DNA of 22,836 nucleotides from RGUW01 sp049421025 (GTDB lineage: Bacteria; Cyanobacteriota; Cyanobacteriia; PCC-6307; Cyanobiaceae). This document shows positions 8,290 to 15,210 of the stretch, one piece after another. Each line of letters opens with the position of its first letter. Positions within the stretch are counted from its first letter, which is position 1. The DNA is taken from assembly GCA_049421025.1 (NCBI GenBank), contig JBMSMG010000024.1:1-22836 (forward strand), read 5' to 3'. The translations under genes and the position numbers were made by a program. The notes under the pieces were generated by a model. That model had not been told where the DNA came from and ran no database searches. It saw nothing but the letters and a program-made list of their open reading frames with translations.

Positions 8290-9405
8290 TCATGCCGCCA
8301 GTTGCTCTTGGGTGTGCATCAGGGTCTTGGCCAGCTCGGCAAAGCTGCGCGCGGTGTGTGAGTCGGGAGCGCTGAGCACCACAGGCCTGCCGGCGTCACC
8401 GCCTTCGCGCACGGGCATCTCGAGCGGCAGCTCGGCCAGCAGGGGGACATCGGCTTCGGCCGCCAGACGCGCGCCGCCGCCGCTGCCAAACAGCGCATAA
8501 CGCTTGTCTGGGGCATCCGGCGGAATGAAGGCACTCATGTTTTCGACCACGCCCAGCACGGGGATGCCCATCTGCAGGAACATCGCCAGGCCGCGGCGGG
8601 CGTCGGCCAGGGCCACCTGCTGGGGCGTGGTCACAATCACCACACCGGCCATCGGCACGGCCTGCGCGACGGTGAGCTGGGCATCACCGGTACCGGGCGG
8701 CAGATCGACCACCAGCACATCGCGCTCGCCCCAGTCGACCTGATACAGGAACTGGCGAATGATGCCGTTGAGCATCGGCCCGCGCCAGATCACCGGCTGG
8801 TTTTCGGCGATTAACAGGCCCATCGACACCATGGCGATGCCGCAGCTTTCGATCGGTGTGAGCACCTGGCTGGAGCCTTCACCACGCACCTCGGGGGTGC
8901 GGCTTGCTACCCCAAGCATGGTGGGGGCATTAGGTCCGTAGATGTCGGCGTCCAGCAGTCCCACCCGCAGGCCGCTCTGGGCCAGGGCGCAGGCCAGGTT
9001 GACCGCCACGGTGCTCTTGCCAACCCCGCCTTTGCCGCTGCTGATAGCGATCACCTGTTTGACCCCGGGGATCGGCTGGCGTTCCGGCAGCTGGCCTGGG
9101 CCCGGAGCTGCGCCATGGCCGGCCGCACCGATCGGTGCACCTGCATGCTGCTGGCCGCCGCCTGTCTGGGGTGCCAGTTCGATCTGGACGTCCTCAACAC
9201 CCTCGAGGGCGAGCAGGGCGTTGCGTGCTTCGCTGGCGATGCGCCCCTGCTGGCTGTGGGCAAAACCAGGTAAGGCCAGCCGAAACACCACACGGCTGTT
9301 CTGCAGGCGTGGCTCTTGGATCCAGCCAAGCTCGATCAGGCTGCGGCCGCTGCCGGCGTCGCGCAGAGTGTCGAGCGCTGCGGTGATGGCGGCGTTGGAG
9401 GTCAT
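8290..9405 (-). CDS. mrp: Mrp/ApbC-type P-loop ATPase, Fe-S carrier family
   Basis: Cytosolic ATPase of the Mrp/NBP35 group, whose members deliver Fe-S clusters to apo-proteins. The 371 residues comprise an N-terminal MIP18/DUF59-like domain (about 1-80), a Gly/Ala/Pro linker (81-112) and a SIMIBI ATPase. The deviant Walker A is SSGKGGVGKS around 122-131, followed by LLDADIYGPNAPTMLG and VVDLPPGTGDAQLT. The segment that in many Mrp proteins carries CxxC (NMS-x-F-x-CPxC) reads NMSAFIPPDAPD here and has no cysteine. ATG 9405 lies in the spacer shared with divergent hemF, so this is probably the first gene of the mrp-rodA-kinase unit. Identification is firm; the way it would bind a cluster is unclear. 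Confidence 0.95.
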   Translation of the reverse strand: MTSNAAITAALDTLRDAGSGRSLIELGWIQEPRLQNSRVVFRLALPGFAHSQQGRIASEARNALLALEGVEDVQIELAPQTGGGQQHAGAPIGAAGHGAAPGPGQLPERQPIPGVKQVIAISSGKGGVGKSTVAVNLACALAQSGLRVGLLDADIYGPNAPTMLGVASRTPEVRGEGSSQVLTPIESCGIAMVSMGLLIAENQPVIWRGPMLNGIIRQFLYQVDWGERDVLVVDLPPGTGDAQLTVAQAVPMAGVVIVTTPQQVALADARRGLAMFLQMGIPVLGVVENMSAFIPPDAPDKRYALFGSGGGARLAAEADVPLLAELPLEMPVREGGDAGRPVVLSAPDSHTARSFAELAKTLMHTQEQLAA

Positions 9406-9560
9406 TGCGGCAGTTTGGCCGGTGCGGCTCGGCAGGGCGGGATCTTAGGCAGGCTCAGCAGGCGCGCTGTCCCATGACAGACCCTCAAGCGCGCTTGTGC
9501 CCGAGGCGTGCAAGCTGAAAAGGTGAACAGCAATCCGTTGCCTTTGTGCGCGCCGCAGCG
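9406..9560. promoter_or_regulatory. Divergent mrp/hemF control region with two dyads
   Basis: A 155-nt spacer between divergent mrp (-) and hemF (+). It contains a perfect 12-bp palindrome, CAAGCGCGCTTG (9486-9497), and a nearby perfect dyad, CTGTC-CCAT-GACAG (9467-9480). Both could be operator half-sites. I could not place convincing -35/-10 boxes, so the promoter call rests on gene orientation and the dyads. Confidence 0.5.
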
Positions 9561-10589
9561 ATGACGCAAGCCCCTCCCTCTGACTCACGCGCCCGCGCCA
9601 AGGCCTTGTTGATGGGGCTGCAGGATTCGATCTGCGCCGGCCTTGAAGCGCTTGATGGCGAGGGACGTTTCGCCGAGGAGAGCTGGCAGCGGCCCGAGGG
9701 CGGCGGCGGCCGCAGCCGTGTCATGAAAGGCGGCCGGGTGTTCGAGCAGGGCGGCGTCAACTTCTCGGAAGTTGAAGGCGATCAGTTGCCGCCATCGATT
9801 CTCAGCCAGCGGCCCGAGGCGGCCGGGCAGCGCTGGTTTGCCACCGGCACCTCGATGGTTCTGCATCCGCGCAATCCCTTCGTGCCAACGGTTCACCTCA
9901 ACTACCGCTACTTCGAGGCGGGCCCGGTGTGGTGGTTCGGCGGCGGCGCCGACCTGACCCCCTATTACCCCTTTTTGGAGGACGCCCAGCACTTTCACCG
10001 CACCCTCAAAGGCGCCTGTGATTCGGTGAATCCGGCGCTTTACACCGTGTTTAAGCCTTGGTGCGACGAGTACTTCTTCCTCAAGCACCGCGGTGAGACC
10101 CGCGGGGTGGGGGGCATTTTTTACGACTATCAAGACGAGTCGGGTGTCCTCTACAAGGGGCAGGACCCCGCCGGTCCGGCGGCCGCGGCCTCTGCCGCGA
10201 TCGGGCCTACACCGCGCCGTTGGGAGGAGCTGTTTGCCTTGGCCAGCGCCTGCGGCAATGCCTTTCTGCCGAGTTACGTGCCGATCGCCGAAAAACGCCA
10301 CAACACCCCCTATGGCGAGCGCGAGCGTCAGTTTCAGCTGTATCGCCGCGGCCGTTATGTCGAGTTCAACTTGGTGTTTGACCGCGGCACGATCTTCGGC
10401 TTGCAGACCAATGGCCGCACCGAATCGATCCTGATGTCACTGCCGCCTTTGGTGCGCTGGGAGTACGGCTACACCCCAGAGCCCGGCAGCCGCGAGGCGC
10501 TGCTCACCGAGGTGTTCACTCGGCCCCAGAACTGGCTGGAAGATTCGAGCCTGCAGGCGCGCTGCCAACCACATCAGGCGGTGGGCTGA
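9561..10589 (+). CDS. hemF: Oxygen-dependent coproporphyrinogen III oxidase
   Basis: Oxidatively decarboxylates coproporphyrinogen III to protoporphyrinogen IX, using O2, in haem and chlorophyll synthesis; cytosolic dimer. The 342 residues show the HemF landmarks FATGTSMVLHPRNPFVPTVH, YRYFEAGPVWWFGGGADLTP, the FKPWCDEYFFLKHRGETRG block, and RRGRYVEFNLVFDRGTIFG with NGRTESILMSLPP. ATG 9561 is preferred over an in-frame GTG at 9546; both precede the alignable N-terminus. It diverges from mrp. Its last 74 nt overlap the 3' end of the convergent amidase gene. No oxygen-independent HemN is present here. Confidence 0.97.
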   Translation: MTQAPPSDSRARAKALLMGLQDSICAGLEALDGEGRFAEESWQRPEGGGGRSRVMKGGRVFEQGGVNFSEVEGDQLPPSILSQRPEAAGQRWFATGTSMVLHPRNPFVPTVHLNYRYFEAGPVWWFGGGADLTPYYPFLEDAQHFHRTLKGACDSVNPALYTVFKPWCDEYFFLKHRGETRGVGGIFYDYQDESGVLYKGQDPAGPAAAASAAIGPTPRRWEELFALASACGNAFLPSYVPIAEKRHNTPYGERERQFQLYRRGRYVEFNLVFDRGTIFGLQTNGRTESILMSLPPLVRWEYGYTPEPGSREALLTEVFTRPQNWLEDSSLQARCQPHQAVG

Positions 10590-11397
10590 GCGGCGGTAGG
10601 GCAATCGCCGGCTGATCGCTGCTGGGGCGGCTGACGCCCCGCTCCAGAGCCGTGACGATCCGTTCGGCGATGGCTTCAATGGTGGCGTTGCGCGTAGCTG
10701 GGTTGCGCAGGCTGGCCTCGAGGCGGCCTTCGAGCTTGCCAATTTCGAGAATGGCAATGCCGCGCTTGGGGGCCCCCAAACCATCGCGGAAGTACCGCGG
10801 GAAGGCTCCGAATTCGGCGGCCAGGCTCTCATCGAGCTGGCTGGGCGTCGCCCCAATCGGTGGGATCAAGCCTGACCCGATGCCGGCCGAGCCATGGGCG
10901 TCATAGTGAATTTCCATGGCATAACCCCCGTCTTGGACGTGGGCTTTGCCGACGCTCCAGGTGGTGCGGGGGTCATTGCCGTTGGCGATGCTGCGAATGC
11001 CAGGGTCGTAGCTGCGAAGGTTGAGGCCGCGGGCCAAGCCCTGCCGCACCACCGCCTCGACCGTGAGCAGATTCCAATAGAGCTCGTCGCTCATGCCAGC
11101 TGCCATGGGCCGCGCCCCATGCACAGCAACGGCGGCACCGCTGGCCCCGCCGCCAAATCCCTGCGAATCGGCATGGCCGGGCATCACCAGAATGCTTGTC
11201 CCCACATCGATCGGACGCAGACCCTGCCAGTCCTTGGGCAAGCGTGAGCGCTGGCCGGTGAGCCCCTGGCTGCCTGTAGCCAGCAGCAAAGCGCTGCCCT
11301 GGTCCTGGGCCAGCACGTCTGACTGGCTGGCTGCGCTCAGCAGAACCAGGCTGCTGGCGATCCAGGCTGCTGGCGCCGCTCGCTTCATGGACGCCAT
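10516..11397 (-). CDS. Putative secreted N-acetylmuramoyl-L-alanine amidase-like hydrolase
   Basis: A 293-residue protein with an N-terminal Sec-type signal (hydrophobic residues about 10-25, cleavage plausible after VLA near 30). The pattern resembles the zinc amidase_3 fold: ILVMPGHAD with His75, Glu105 in DELYWNLLTVEA, AMEIHYDAHG with His164, and AILEIG with Glu218. These would be the metal ligands and catalytic glutamate of a peptidoglycan amidase, but similarity is weak and the function is inferred. The last 40 residues are Pro/Ser/Ala-rich. I chose ATG 11397, whose A is the last base of the upstream gene's TGA, over a TTG at 11400 and an ATG at 11388. The 3' end runs antisense into hemF for 74 nt. 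Confidence 0.62.
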   Translation of the reverse strand: MASMKRAAPAAWIASSLVLLSAASQSDVLAQDQGSALLLATGSQGLTGQRSRLPKDWQGLRPIDVGTSILVMPGHADSQGFGGGASGAAVAVHGARPMAAGMSDELYWNLLTVEAVVRQGLARGLNLRSYDPGIRSIANGNDPRTTWSVGKAHVQDGGYAMEIHYDAHGSAGIGSGLIPPIGATPSQLDESLAAEFGAFPRYFRDGLGAPKRGIAILEIGKLEGRLEASLRNPATRNATIEAIAERIVTALERGVSRPSSDQPAIALPPLSPPPDVVGSAPAGSNLPASSGAE

Positions 11398-11951
11398 CAA
11401 ATCGGAGAACTGAGCAAGGCGCCATCGCTGGCCAGACCCAGTTCGGCCCCCAGTTCCAGCTCCAGGGCGATGAGTTCATCGCGATGGGCACGCAGGCGCA
11501 CACTGCTGCCGCCCATGGCTGCGGTGCTTTCAATCAGGCGCAGCTCCAGCGTTTCTGCCCGCTCGGCGCGGCGCCGGTACAGCCAGCCAGCACCCGGGCC
11601 CAGCAGGGCCAGCAGCAGCGGCCACCAGTGCAGCTGTGGCCAGAGCTGACGCAGCACCAGCCCCAGGCAACCGGCGCCGATACAGCCCAGCAGCGAGAGC
11701 AGAACCGCCAGAGCTGGGCTGCTGGCCACCTGGCCGCGAAAGCGCAGCAGTTGGCGCTCGGGGTCGCCGCTTTCGGAGCGCCAGCCCCGCGCCACCAACC
11801 AGCTGGTGAGGCCGTCCAGCACCTCAAGGGGCGGGCGGGGCGAGTGCACCTCGACCACGGTGGTGCGGTCCTTGCTGGCGGCCCGCAAAAAAAAGCCCAG
11901 GCCGATCGCCAGCAGCAGGGTTAAGACAAGCGTGGAACCGGTGCTGGCCAT
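11397..11951 (-). CDS. CCB2/CCB4-like cofactor assembly of complex C protein
   Basis: A 184-residue membrane protein that fits what I know of the cyanobacterial and plastid CCB2/CCB4 family (cofactor assembly of complex C subunit B). That family attaches haem c(i) to cytochrome b6 of the b6f complex. One hydrophobic segment lies at residues about 6-23, followed by a soluble stretch with VEVHSPRPPLEVLDGL. A closely spaced pair of membrane helices follows at about 80-98 and 108-125, then a basic RRRAERAETLELRLIE linker and an acidic C-terminal part. ATG 11951 is clear. The stop shares one base with the amidase start (TGATG), so the two are translationally coupled. The other CCB genes are not in view. 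The assignment is from topology and recalled motifs. Confidence 0.68.
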   Translation of the reverse strand: MASTGSTLVLTLLLAIGLGFFLRAASKDRTTVVEVHSPRPPLEVLDGLTSWLVARGWRSESGDPERQLLRFRGQVASSPALAVLLSLLGCIGAGCLGLVLRQLWPQLHWWPLLLALLGPGAGWLYRRRAERAETLELRLIESTAAMGGSSVRLRAHRDELIALELELGAELGLASDGALLSSPI

Positions 11952-11999
11952 GGCAAGACGGGGGCCGAGCTGGCTCCCAAACGGGCTCCATTCTGTGAC

Positions 12000-12710
12000 T
12001 TGTCAGCATGGGGGTGTTTGCTTCTCGCTCCCTTGACCCAGGCTCCCTCCAGCAGCAACCTGCCTGCGCCTGCCCGCTTTGCGGTGTTTGATGGCGACCT
12101 CGATGCCGAATGGGCGGCGCTGTATGCCGGCGCGCGCGCCTTGGCCATCGACACCGAGGCGATGGGGCTGATCCATGGGCGCGATCGCCTCTGCCTGGTG
12201 CAACTCTGCGACGACCACGACAACGTCTGCTGCATTCGTCTGCAGCAGGGCCAGAGCGAGGCGCCGCGGCTCAAGGCGCTATTGGAGAACGCAGCGATTG
12301 AAAAGGTGTTTCACTTCGCCCGCTTCGATGTGGCGGCCCTGGCTGAAAACCTGGGCATCACCGTCAATCCGATCTTCTGCACCAAGATCGGCAGCCGTCT
12401 GGCCCGCACCTACAGCCCCAAGCATGGGCTCAAAGAGGTGGTGCAGGAGCTGGTGGGCGTTGAGCTTGACAAGCAGGCCCAGAGCTCCGATTGGGGCCGG
12501 GTTGAAGACCTGTCAGAGGCCCAGCTGGCCTATGCCGCCGGCGATGTGCGCTACCTGCTGCCGGCGCGCGATCGCCTTGAGCTGATGCTCAAGCGCGAGG
12601 CGCGCTGGGATCTGGCGGTGCGCTGCTTTGGCTGTGTGCCGGTGATGGCTGACCTTGATCGTCAGCGCTTTCACCTGCTGTTTGAGCACAGCAGCGGCGG
12701 CAATCGCTGA
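12000..12710 (+). CDS. rnd: RNase D-like 3'-5' exonuclease, short form
   Basis: DEDDy-family 3'-5' exoribonuclease, expected to trim tRNA or other structured RNA 3' ends. All catalytic motifs are visible: ExoI AIDTEAMGL (Asp51, Glu53), ExoII HFARFDVAAL (Asp110) and ExoIII YAAGDVRYL (Tyr178, Asp182). At 236 residues it holds only the exonuclease domain and lacks the HRDC domains of E. coli RNase D; short forms like this are common in cyanobacteria. The start is uncertain: no in-frame ATG precedes the domain. The candidates are TTG 12000, TTG 12033 and GTG 12084. It diverges from the ccb gene by about 50-80 nt and converges on the next gene with a 9-nt gap. Confidence 0.88.
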   Translation: MSAWGCLLLAPLTQAPSSSNLPAPARFAVFDGDLDAEWAALYAGARALAIDTEAMGLIHGRDRLCLVQLCDDHDNVCCIRLQQGQSEAPRLKALLENAAIEKVFHFARFDVAALAENLGITVNPIFCTKIGSRLARTYSPKHGLKEVVQELVGVELDKQAQSSDWGRVEDLSEAQLAYAAGDVRYLLPARDRLELMLKREARWDLAVRCFGCVPVMADLDRQRFHLLFEHSSGGNR

Positions 12711-12719
12711 GGCGGGGTT

Positions 12720-12977
12720 TCAGTCTTCAACCATGTAGAGGTCATCGTTGCCGACGGTGCCGAGCTGGGCGCCCAGCAGGGTGTGGTGATCCTCGCCACT
12801 GGCCTCAAGCTCGGCCAGCAGGGCTTCAGCGGTGGCAATGCGCCCGGCGACATCGCGCTGCCCCTCTTGGGCGGCGCGGATGTCAACGCGCCGCCGCGCG
12901 GCCGACTGGCTGATGCCCATGCGGCTGGCGATGCGCCCGCACAAGATGCTGTAACTGCGATCGGTGATGCCCGCCAC
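12720..12977 (-). CDS. Small conserved-looking hypothetical protein
   Basis: An 85-residue protein that I cannot assign to a named family. It begins with a compact, probably helical basic segment (ITDRSYSILCGRIASRMGIS, then ARRRVDIRAAQ). A predicted long helix and an acidic tail ending LYMVED follow. Sequence character and coding direction look genuine, unlike the competing low-complexity ORF in another frame at 12671-13006. The only conventional start in frame is GTG 12977. Upstream codons reading AETITV continue open in the same frame without an ATG, so the true N-terminus may be longer. It lies 25 nt downstream of the lipid-A-disaccharide-synthase-related gene and probably shares its transcript. 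Confidence 0.6.
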   Translation of the reverse strand: MAGITDRSYSILCGRIASRMGISQSAARRRVDIRAAQEGQRDVAGRIATAEALLAELEASGEDHHTLLGAQLGTVGNDDLYMVED

Positions 12978-13002
12978 GGTGATCGTCTCTGCGATGGGAC
13001 CA

Positions 13003-14286
13003 TCATGCAGAGCCTGCTGCCGCGGCGCTCAGCAGCGTCTCATCGAGCAGCTGGGCGATGGCGCTGCTGCCCCCGGCTGCGCCCATGTGACGCCGCCCTC
13101 GCTCGCCCAGCTCGCGCCGCAGCGTGGGCTCAGCCAGCAACAGCTGCAGCCGCTCGGCCAGCTGGGCGGCATTGCGGCAGGGCACCACTGCTCCCCCCAG
13201 CAGGCGGCTCTGCCGGCAGGCAAACCCCGCCTTGAACTGCGGACCGGCCCCAGGTAGCGACAGGGCCGCAATGCCAAGGCCCGTGAGCTGCTCAGTGGCG
13301 GTGCCGGCATTGGCCAGACCCGCCTCGGCCCAGCCGGCCCAGGCGTCAAAGCGGCCTGGGCCGATCCAGATGTCGAGCTCGCGCCGGCGCCAGATCGCTG
13401 CTGGCGGCGGGCTGCCGCCGGCCTGTACGGCGAGCTGCGGCGCCGGCAGCTCAGCAAAGCCTTGTTGTGCCAACAGGGGCGCCAGCTGCTGGGGTGTTGG
13501 GGCGCTGCCGGTGGGCAGCAGCAGGGTGAGCGGCCCCTGCGGCAGCAGATGGTCCAACACGGCCAGCAGCCGCCGGGCATTGCTGAGCGCTTCGGGCATG
13601 CGGCTGCCGGCCAGCAGCAGCAGGCGTCTGCGCGCGGCCAGCACGGGCGGCAGGGGTGCTGGGGCCAACCCATCCATCATGGGGTTGCCGGGCGCCTGGG
13701 CTCTGACTCGATGGCGGCGCAGGCCGCGGGCGGTGAGCCGGTCGCGCACCACCACCAGCTGGCAGCGGCGGCTCGCCATTAGCGCCCATTCCCAGGGGTC
13801 CCACTCGCTGCCCTTGCAGCGGTGATAGGCATCGGCCAGGGGGCTTGTGGGCCAGCCGCGCGGCATCGGGCTGGCCCAGGTGTAATCGCTTTTGGGCGTG
13901 CCGATGAAGCCAAAGGCACCGCCTGCGCCCCAGGCCAGCAGCAGAGGCATGAGATCCCCTACCGCCAGAATCGGGTCGCCGCTTTGGCCCCAGGCCCGCA
14001 CCAGCCGCCACTGCTGCCAGCTCAGCAGCGGCAGGCCGGCAGCCAGATCGGCCAGCAGGCCGCGCAGGCTCTGGTTGCTGAAGCCCCCGCTGGGCAGGCT
14101 TTGACGCGGTCCGACGCGCTGCAGCAGCCCGCCCGCCTCGGCCCTGGCAAAGGCATGGCCTTCGCCCACCAGCGGCAGGACGGCAATCTGCAGCTCAGGT
14201 CGCCTGCGCCGCAGGGCTTCCAGCACGCGTAAGGCGATCAGGTCTTCGCCATGGCCGTTGCTTAGAACCAGCAGACGATGAGGCAT
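13003..14286 (-). CDS. Lipid-A-disaccharide synthase-related protein
   Basis: A 427-residue GT-B-like protein of the cyanobacterial family usually annotated as lipid-A-disaccharide synthase-related. Its true substrate is not established. The N-terminal Rossmann-like start is MPHRLLVLSNGHGEDLIA, close to the SxGEDLxA opening of LpxB-type proteins. The C-terminal half has GLANAGTATEQLTGLG, the expected donor-nucleotide region. The frame is open upstream through the antisense of tRNA-Cys, but homology begins at ATG 14286, so that start is used. The 115-nt space to the upstream minus-strand gene contains tRNA-Cys on the other strand. The following small gene is 25 nt away. Family call good, enzymatic role unknown. 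Confidence 0.82.
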   Translation of the reverse strand: MPHRLLVLSNGHGEDLIALRVLEALRRRRPELQIAVLPLVGEGHAFARAEAGGLLQRVGPRQSLPSGGFSNQSLRGLLADLAAGLPLLSWQQWRLVRAWGQSGDPILAVGDLMPLLLAWGAGGAFGFIGTPKSDYTWASPMPRGWPTSPLADAYHRCKGSEWDPWEWALMASRRCQLVVVRDRLTARGLRRHRVRAQAPGNPMMDGLAPAPLPPVLAARRRLLLLAGSRMPEALSNARRLLAVLDHLLPQGPLTLLLPTGSAPTPQQLAPLLAQQGFAELPAPQLAVQAGGSPPPAAIWRRRELDIWIGPGRFDAWAGWAEAGLANAGTATEQLTGLGIAALSLPGAGPQFKAGFACRQSRLLGGAVVPCRNAAQLAERLQLLLAEPTLRRELGERGRRHMGAAGGSSAIAQLLDETLLSAAAAGSA

Positions 14287-14310
14287 GCCATGGCTGATAC
14301 GATCCGCTCT

Positions 14311-14326
14311 TGGGAGTTTGCTCCCA
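14311..14326. promoter_or_regulatory. Inverted repeat between the LpxB-like gene and tRNA-Cys
   Basis: TGGGAG-TTTG-CTCCCA is a perfect 6-bp dyad with a 4-nt loop. It sits 4 nt upstream of tRNA-Cys (+) and 24 nt upstream of the ATG of the LpxB-like gene (-). It could be an operator, a leader hairpin of the minus-strand mRNA, or a 5'-flank structure of the tRNA precursor. No T-tract follows on either strand. Confidence 0.4.
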
Positions 14327-14330
14327 GGCC

Positions 14331-14401
14331 GGCGGCATGGCCAAGTGGTAAGGCAGAGGATTGCAAATCCTTTATCCCCAGTTCGAATCTGGGTGCCGCC
14401 T
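14331..14401 (+). tRNA. tRNA-Cys (anticodon GCA)
   Basis: A 71-nt cloverleaf. The acceptor stem GGCGGCA pairs with TGCCGCC. The anticodon loop TTGCAAA gives GCA within a GAGGA/TCCTT stem, and the T arm is CCCAG-TTCGAAT-CTGGG. The discriminator base is U (14401), the identity base of cysteine tRNAs. CCA is not encoded. The gene abuts the stop codon of the convergent minus-strand exported-protein gene at 14402, and its complement lies in the leader of the LpxB-like gene. Confidence 0.97.
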
Positions 14402-15001
14402 TCAAAGGCGTTTCTGTTGTGGCTGAGTGGCTGCCGGCCGCAAGGGCCCTTGGCGGGGAAGTTCTGCACTGGCCTGCCAGAGCTGACCGCTCGCCCCCTT
14501 GGCTTCGCAGACCAGTTGATCGGGCCCTAGGCGGCAACTGCCTTTGGCGAGCTGATTGCTGGGCACGTGGGCTGCCAGGCCGCGGCCGTCAAAACGCCGG
14601 CTCGCGACACCATGCACCTGCATGCGCAGCGGCCAGCTGGGGGCGCAGGCGCCCTGCTTGCAGCGCATGGGTTGATCGCTTCTGAGCAGGAGGCCGGCAA
14701 AGGTGAGTTCTTCGCTGGCAAAGCGGCTGCCGAGAGCAGCGTTGATAAAGCGCACCCGCAGCATGCCTTCGACGCTCTGATCGAGCCTGAGCTTGAGGCA
14801 GCTGCTGCCGTTGCCCTCTGTCGATGCGCCCGGCCACAGCAACTGGCAGCGCCGCAGCGGGCTTTCCCAGCGGCCGAAACCATCTGAATTGGCCGTTGTC
14901 GAGTCGGCTGCGAGTTGGCCGGCCCACGCCGGCATCACCAGGGCGGCCGCCAGTGCTCCAATCCACACAGGCGAGCGGCTGTGGCGCCCAGAGCCGGCCA
15001 T
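14402..15001 (-). CDS. Exported six-cysteine hypothetical protein
   Basis: A 199-residue protein I do not recognise. Residues 1-28 form a Sec signal: a basic start, hydrophobic IGALAAALVM, and a likely cleavage after AWA. The mature part has six cysteines (about 52, 68, 114, 119, 156 and 165), an even number compatible with disulfides in the periplasm or thylakoid lumen. It lacks transmembrane helices after the signal, and its tail is basic and Gln-rich (ATQPQQKRL). ATG 15001 lies one base after the stop of the upstream small gene, so the two are coupled. Its stop codon directly abuts the 3' end of tRNA-Cys on the other strand. No catalytic motif is visible. Confidence 0.7.
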   Translation of the reverse strand: MAGSGRHSRSPVWIGALAAALVMPAWAGQLAADSTTANSDGFGRWESPLRRCQLLWPGASTEGNGSSCLKLRLDQSVEGMLRVRFINAALGSRFASEELTFAGLLLRSDQPMRCKQGACAPSWPLRMQVHGVASRRFDGRGLAAHVPSNQLAKGSCRLGPDQLVCEAKGASGQLWQASAELPRQGPLRPAATQPQQKRL

Positions 15002-15002
15002 C

Positions 15003-15185
15003 TCAGTACCCCGAATCAGCCACGCAGGCGCCCTGGCAGCTGATGCCGTTGCTGGCGGTGCGCCCGCAGTGCTGGCACAACACAGGCTCCTGCGCAGGGG
15101 CTGGTGCTTGAGCAGCAGCAGGTGTGCCCTTCGTCGAGGACGGCACGCCAGGGACGTTCGCCGCGGCAGGGCACTGGCTCATCAT
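15003..15185 (-). CDS. Small four-cysteine protein, zinc-ribbon-like tail
   Basis: A 60-residue protein: a Pro/Ala-rich, probably disordered first two-thirds, then a compact cysteine motif CQHCGRTASNGISCQGACVA ending DSGY. The CxxC and CxxxC pairs suggest zinc or cluster binding, which is inference. I recall small cyanobacterial proteins ending this way, but I cannot name the family. I use the tandem ATGs at 15185/15182; a GTG at 15221 would add 12 residues and overlap the divergent reductase start. Its stop is one base before the ATG of the exported six-cysteine gene, so the pair is probably translated together. Confidence 0.6.
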   Translation of the reverse strand: MMSQCPAAANVPGVPSSTKGTPAAAQAPAPAQEPVLCQHCGRTASNGISCQGACVADSGY

Positions 15186-15210
15186 GGGCTTGAGCTGAGC
15201 GGATCCGTTG

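Noticed and set aside
12671..13006. 111-codon minus-strand ORF starting ATGATG at the previous gene's stop
   Set aside because: The translation is Ser/Pro/Arg-rich low-complexity typical of a shifted high-GC frame, and it overlaps the better-looking 85-residue ORF and the 3' end of rnd.
14287..14469. N-terminal extension of the LpxB-like protein
   Set aside because: The extra 61 codons are the antisense of tRNA-Cys and its flanks; family similarity begins at ATG 14286.
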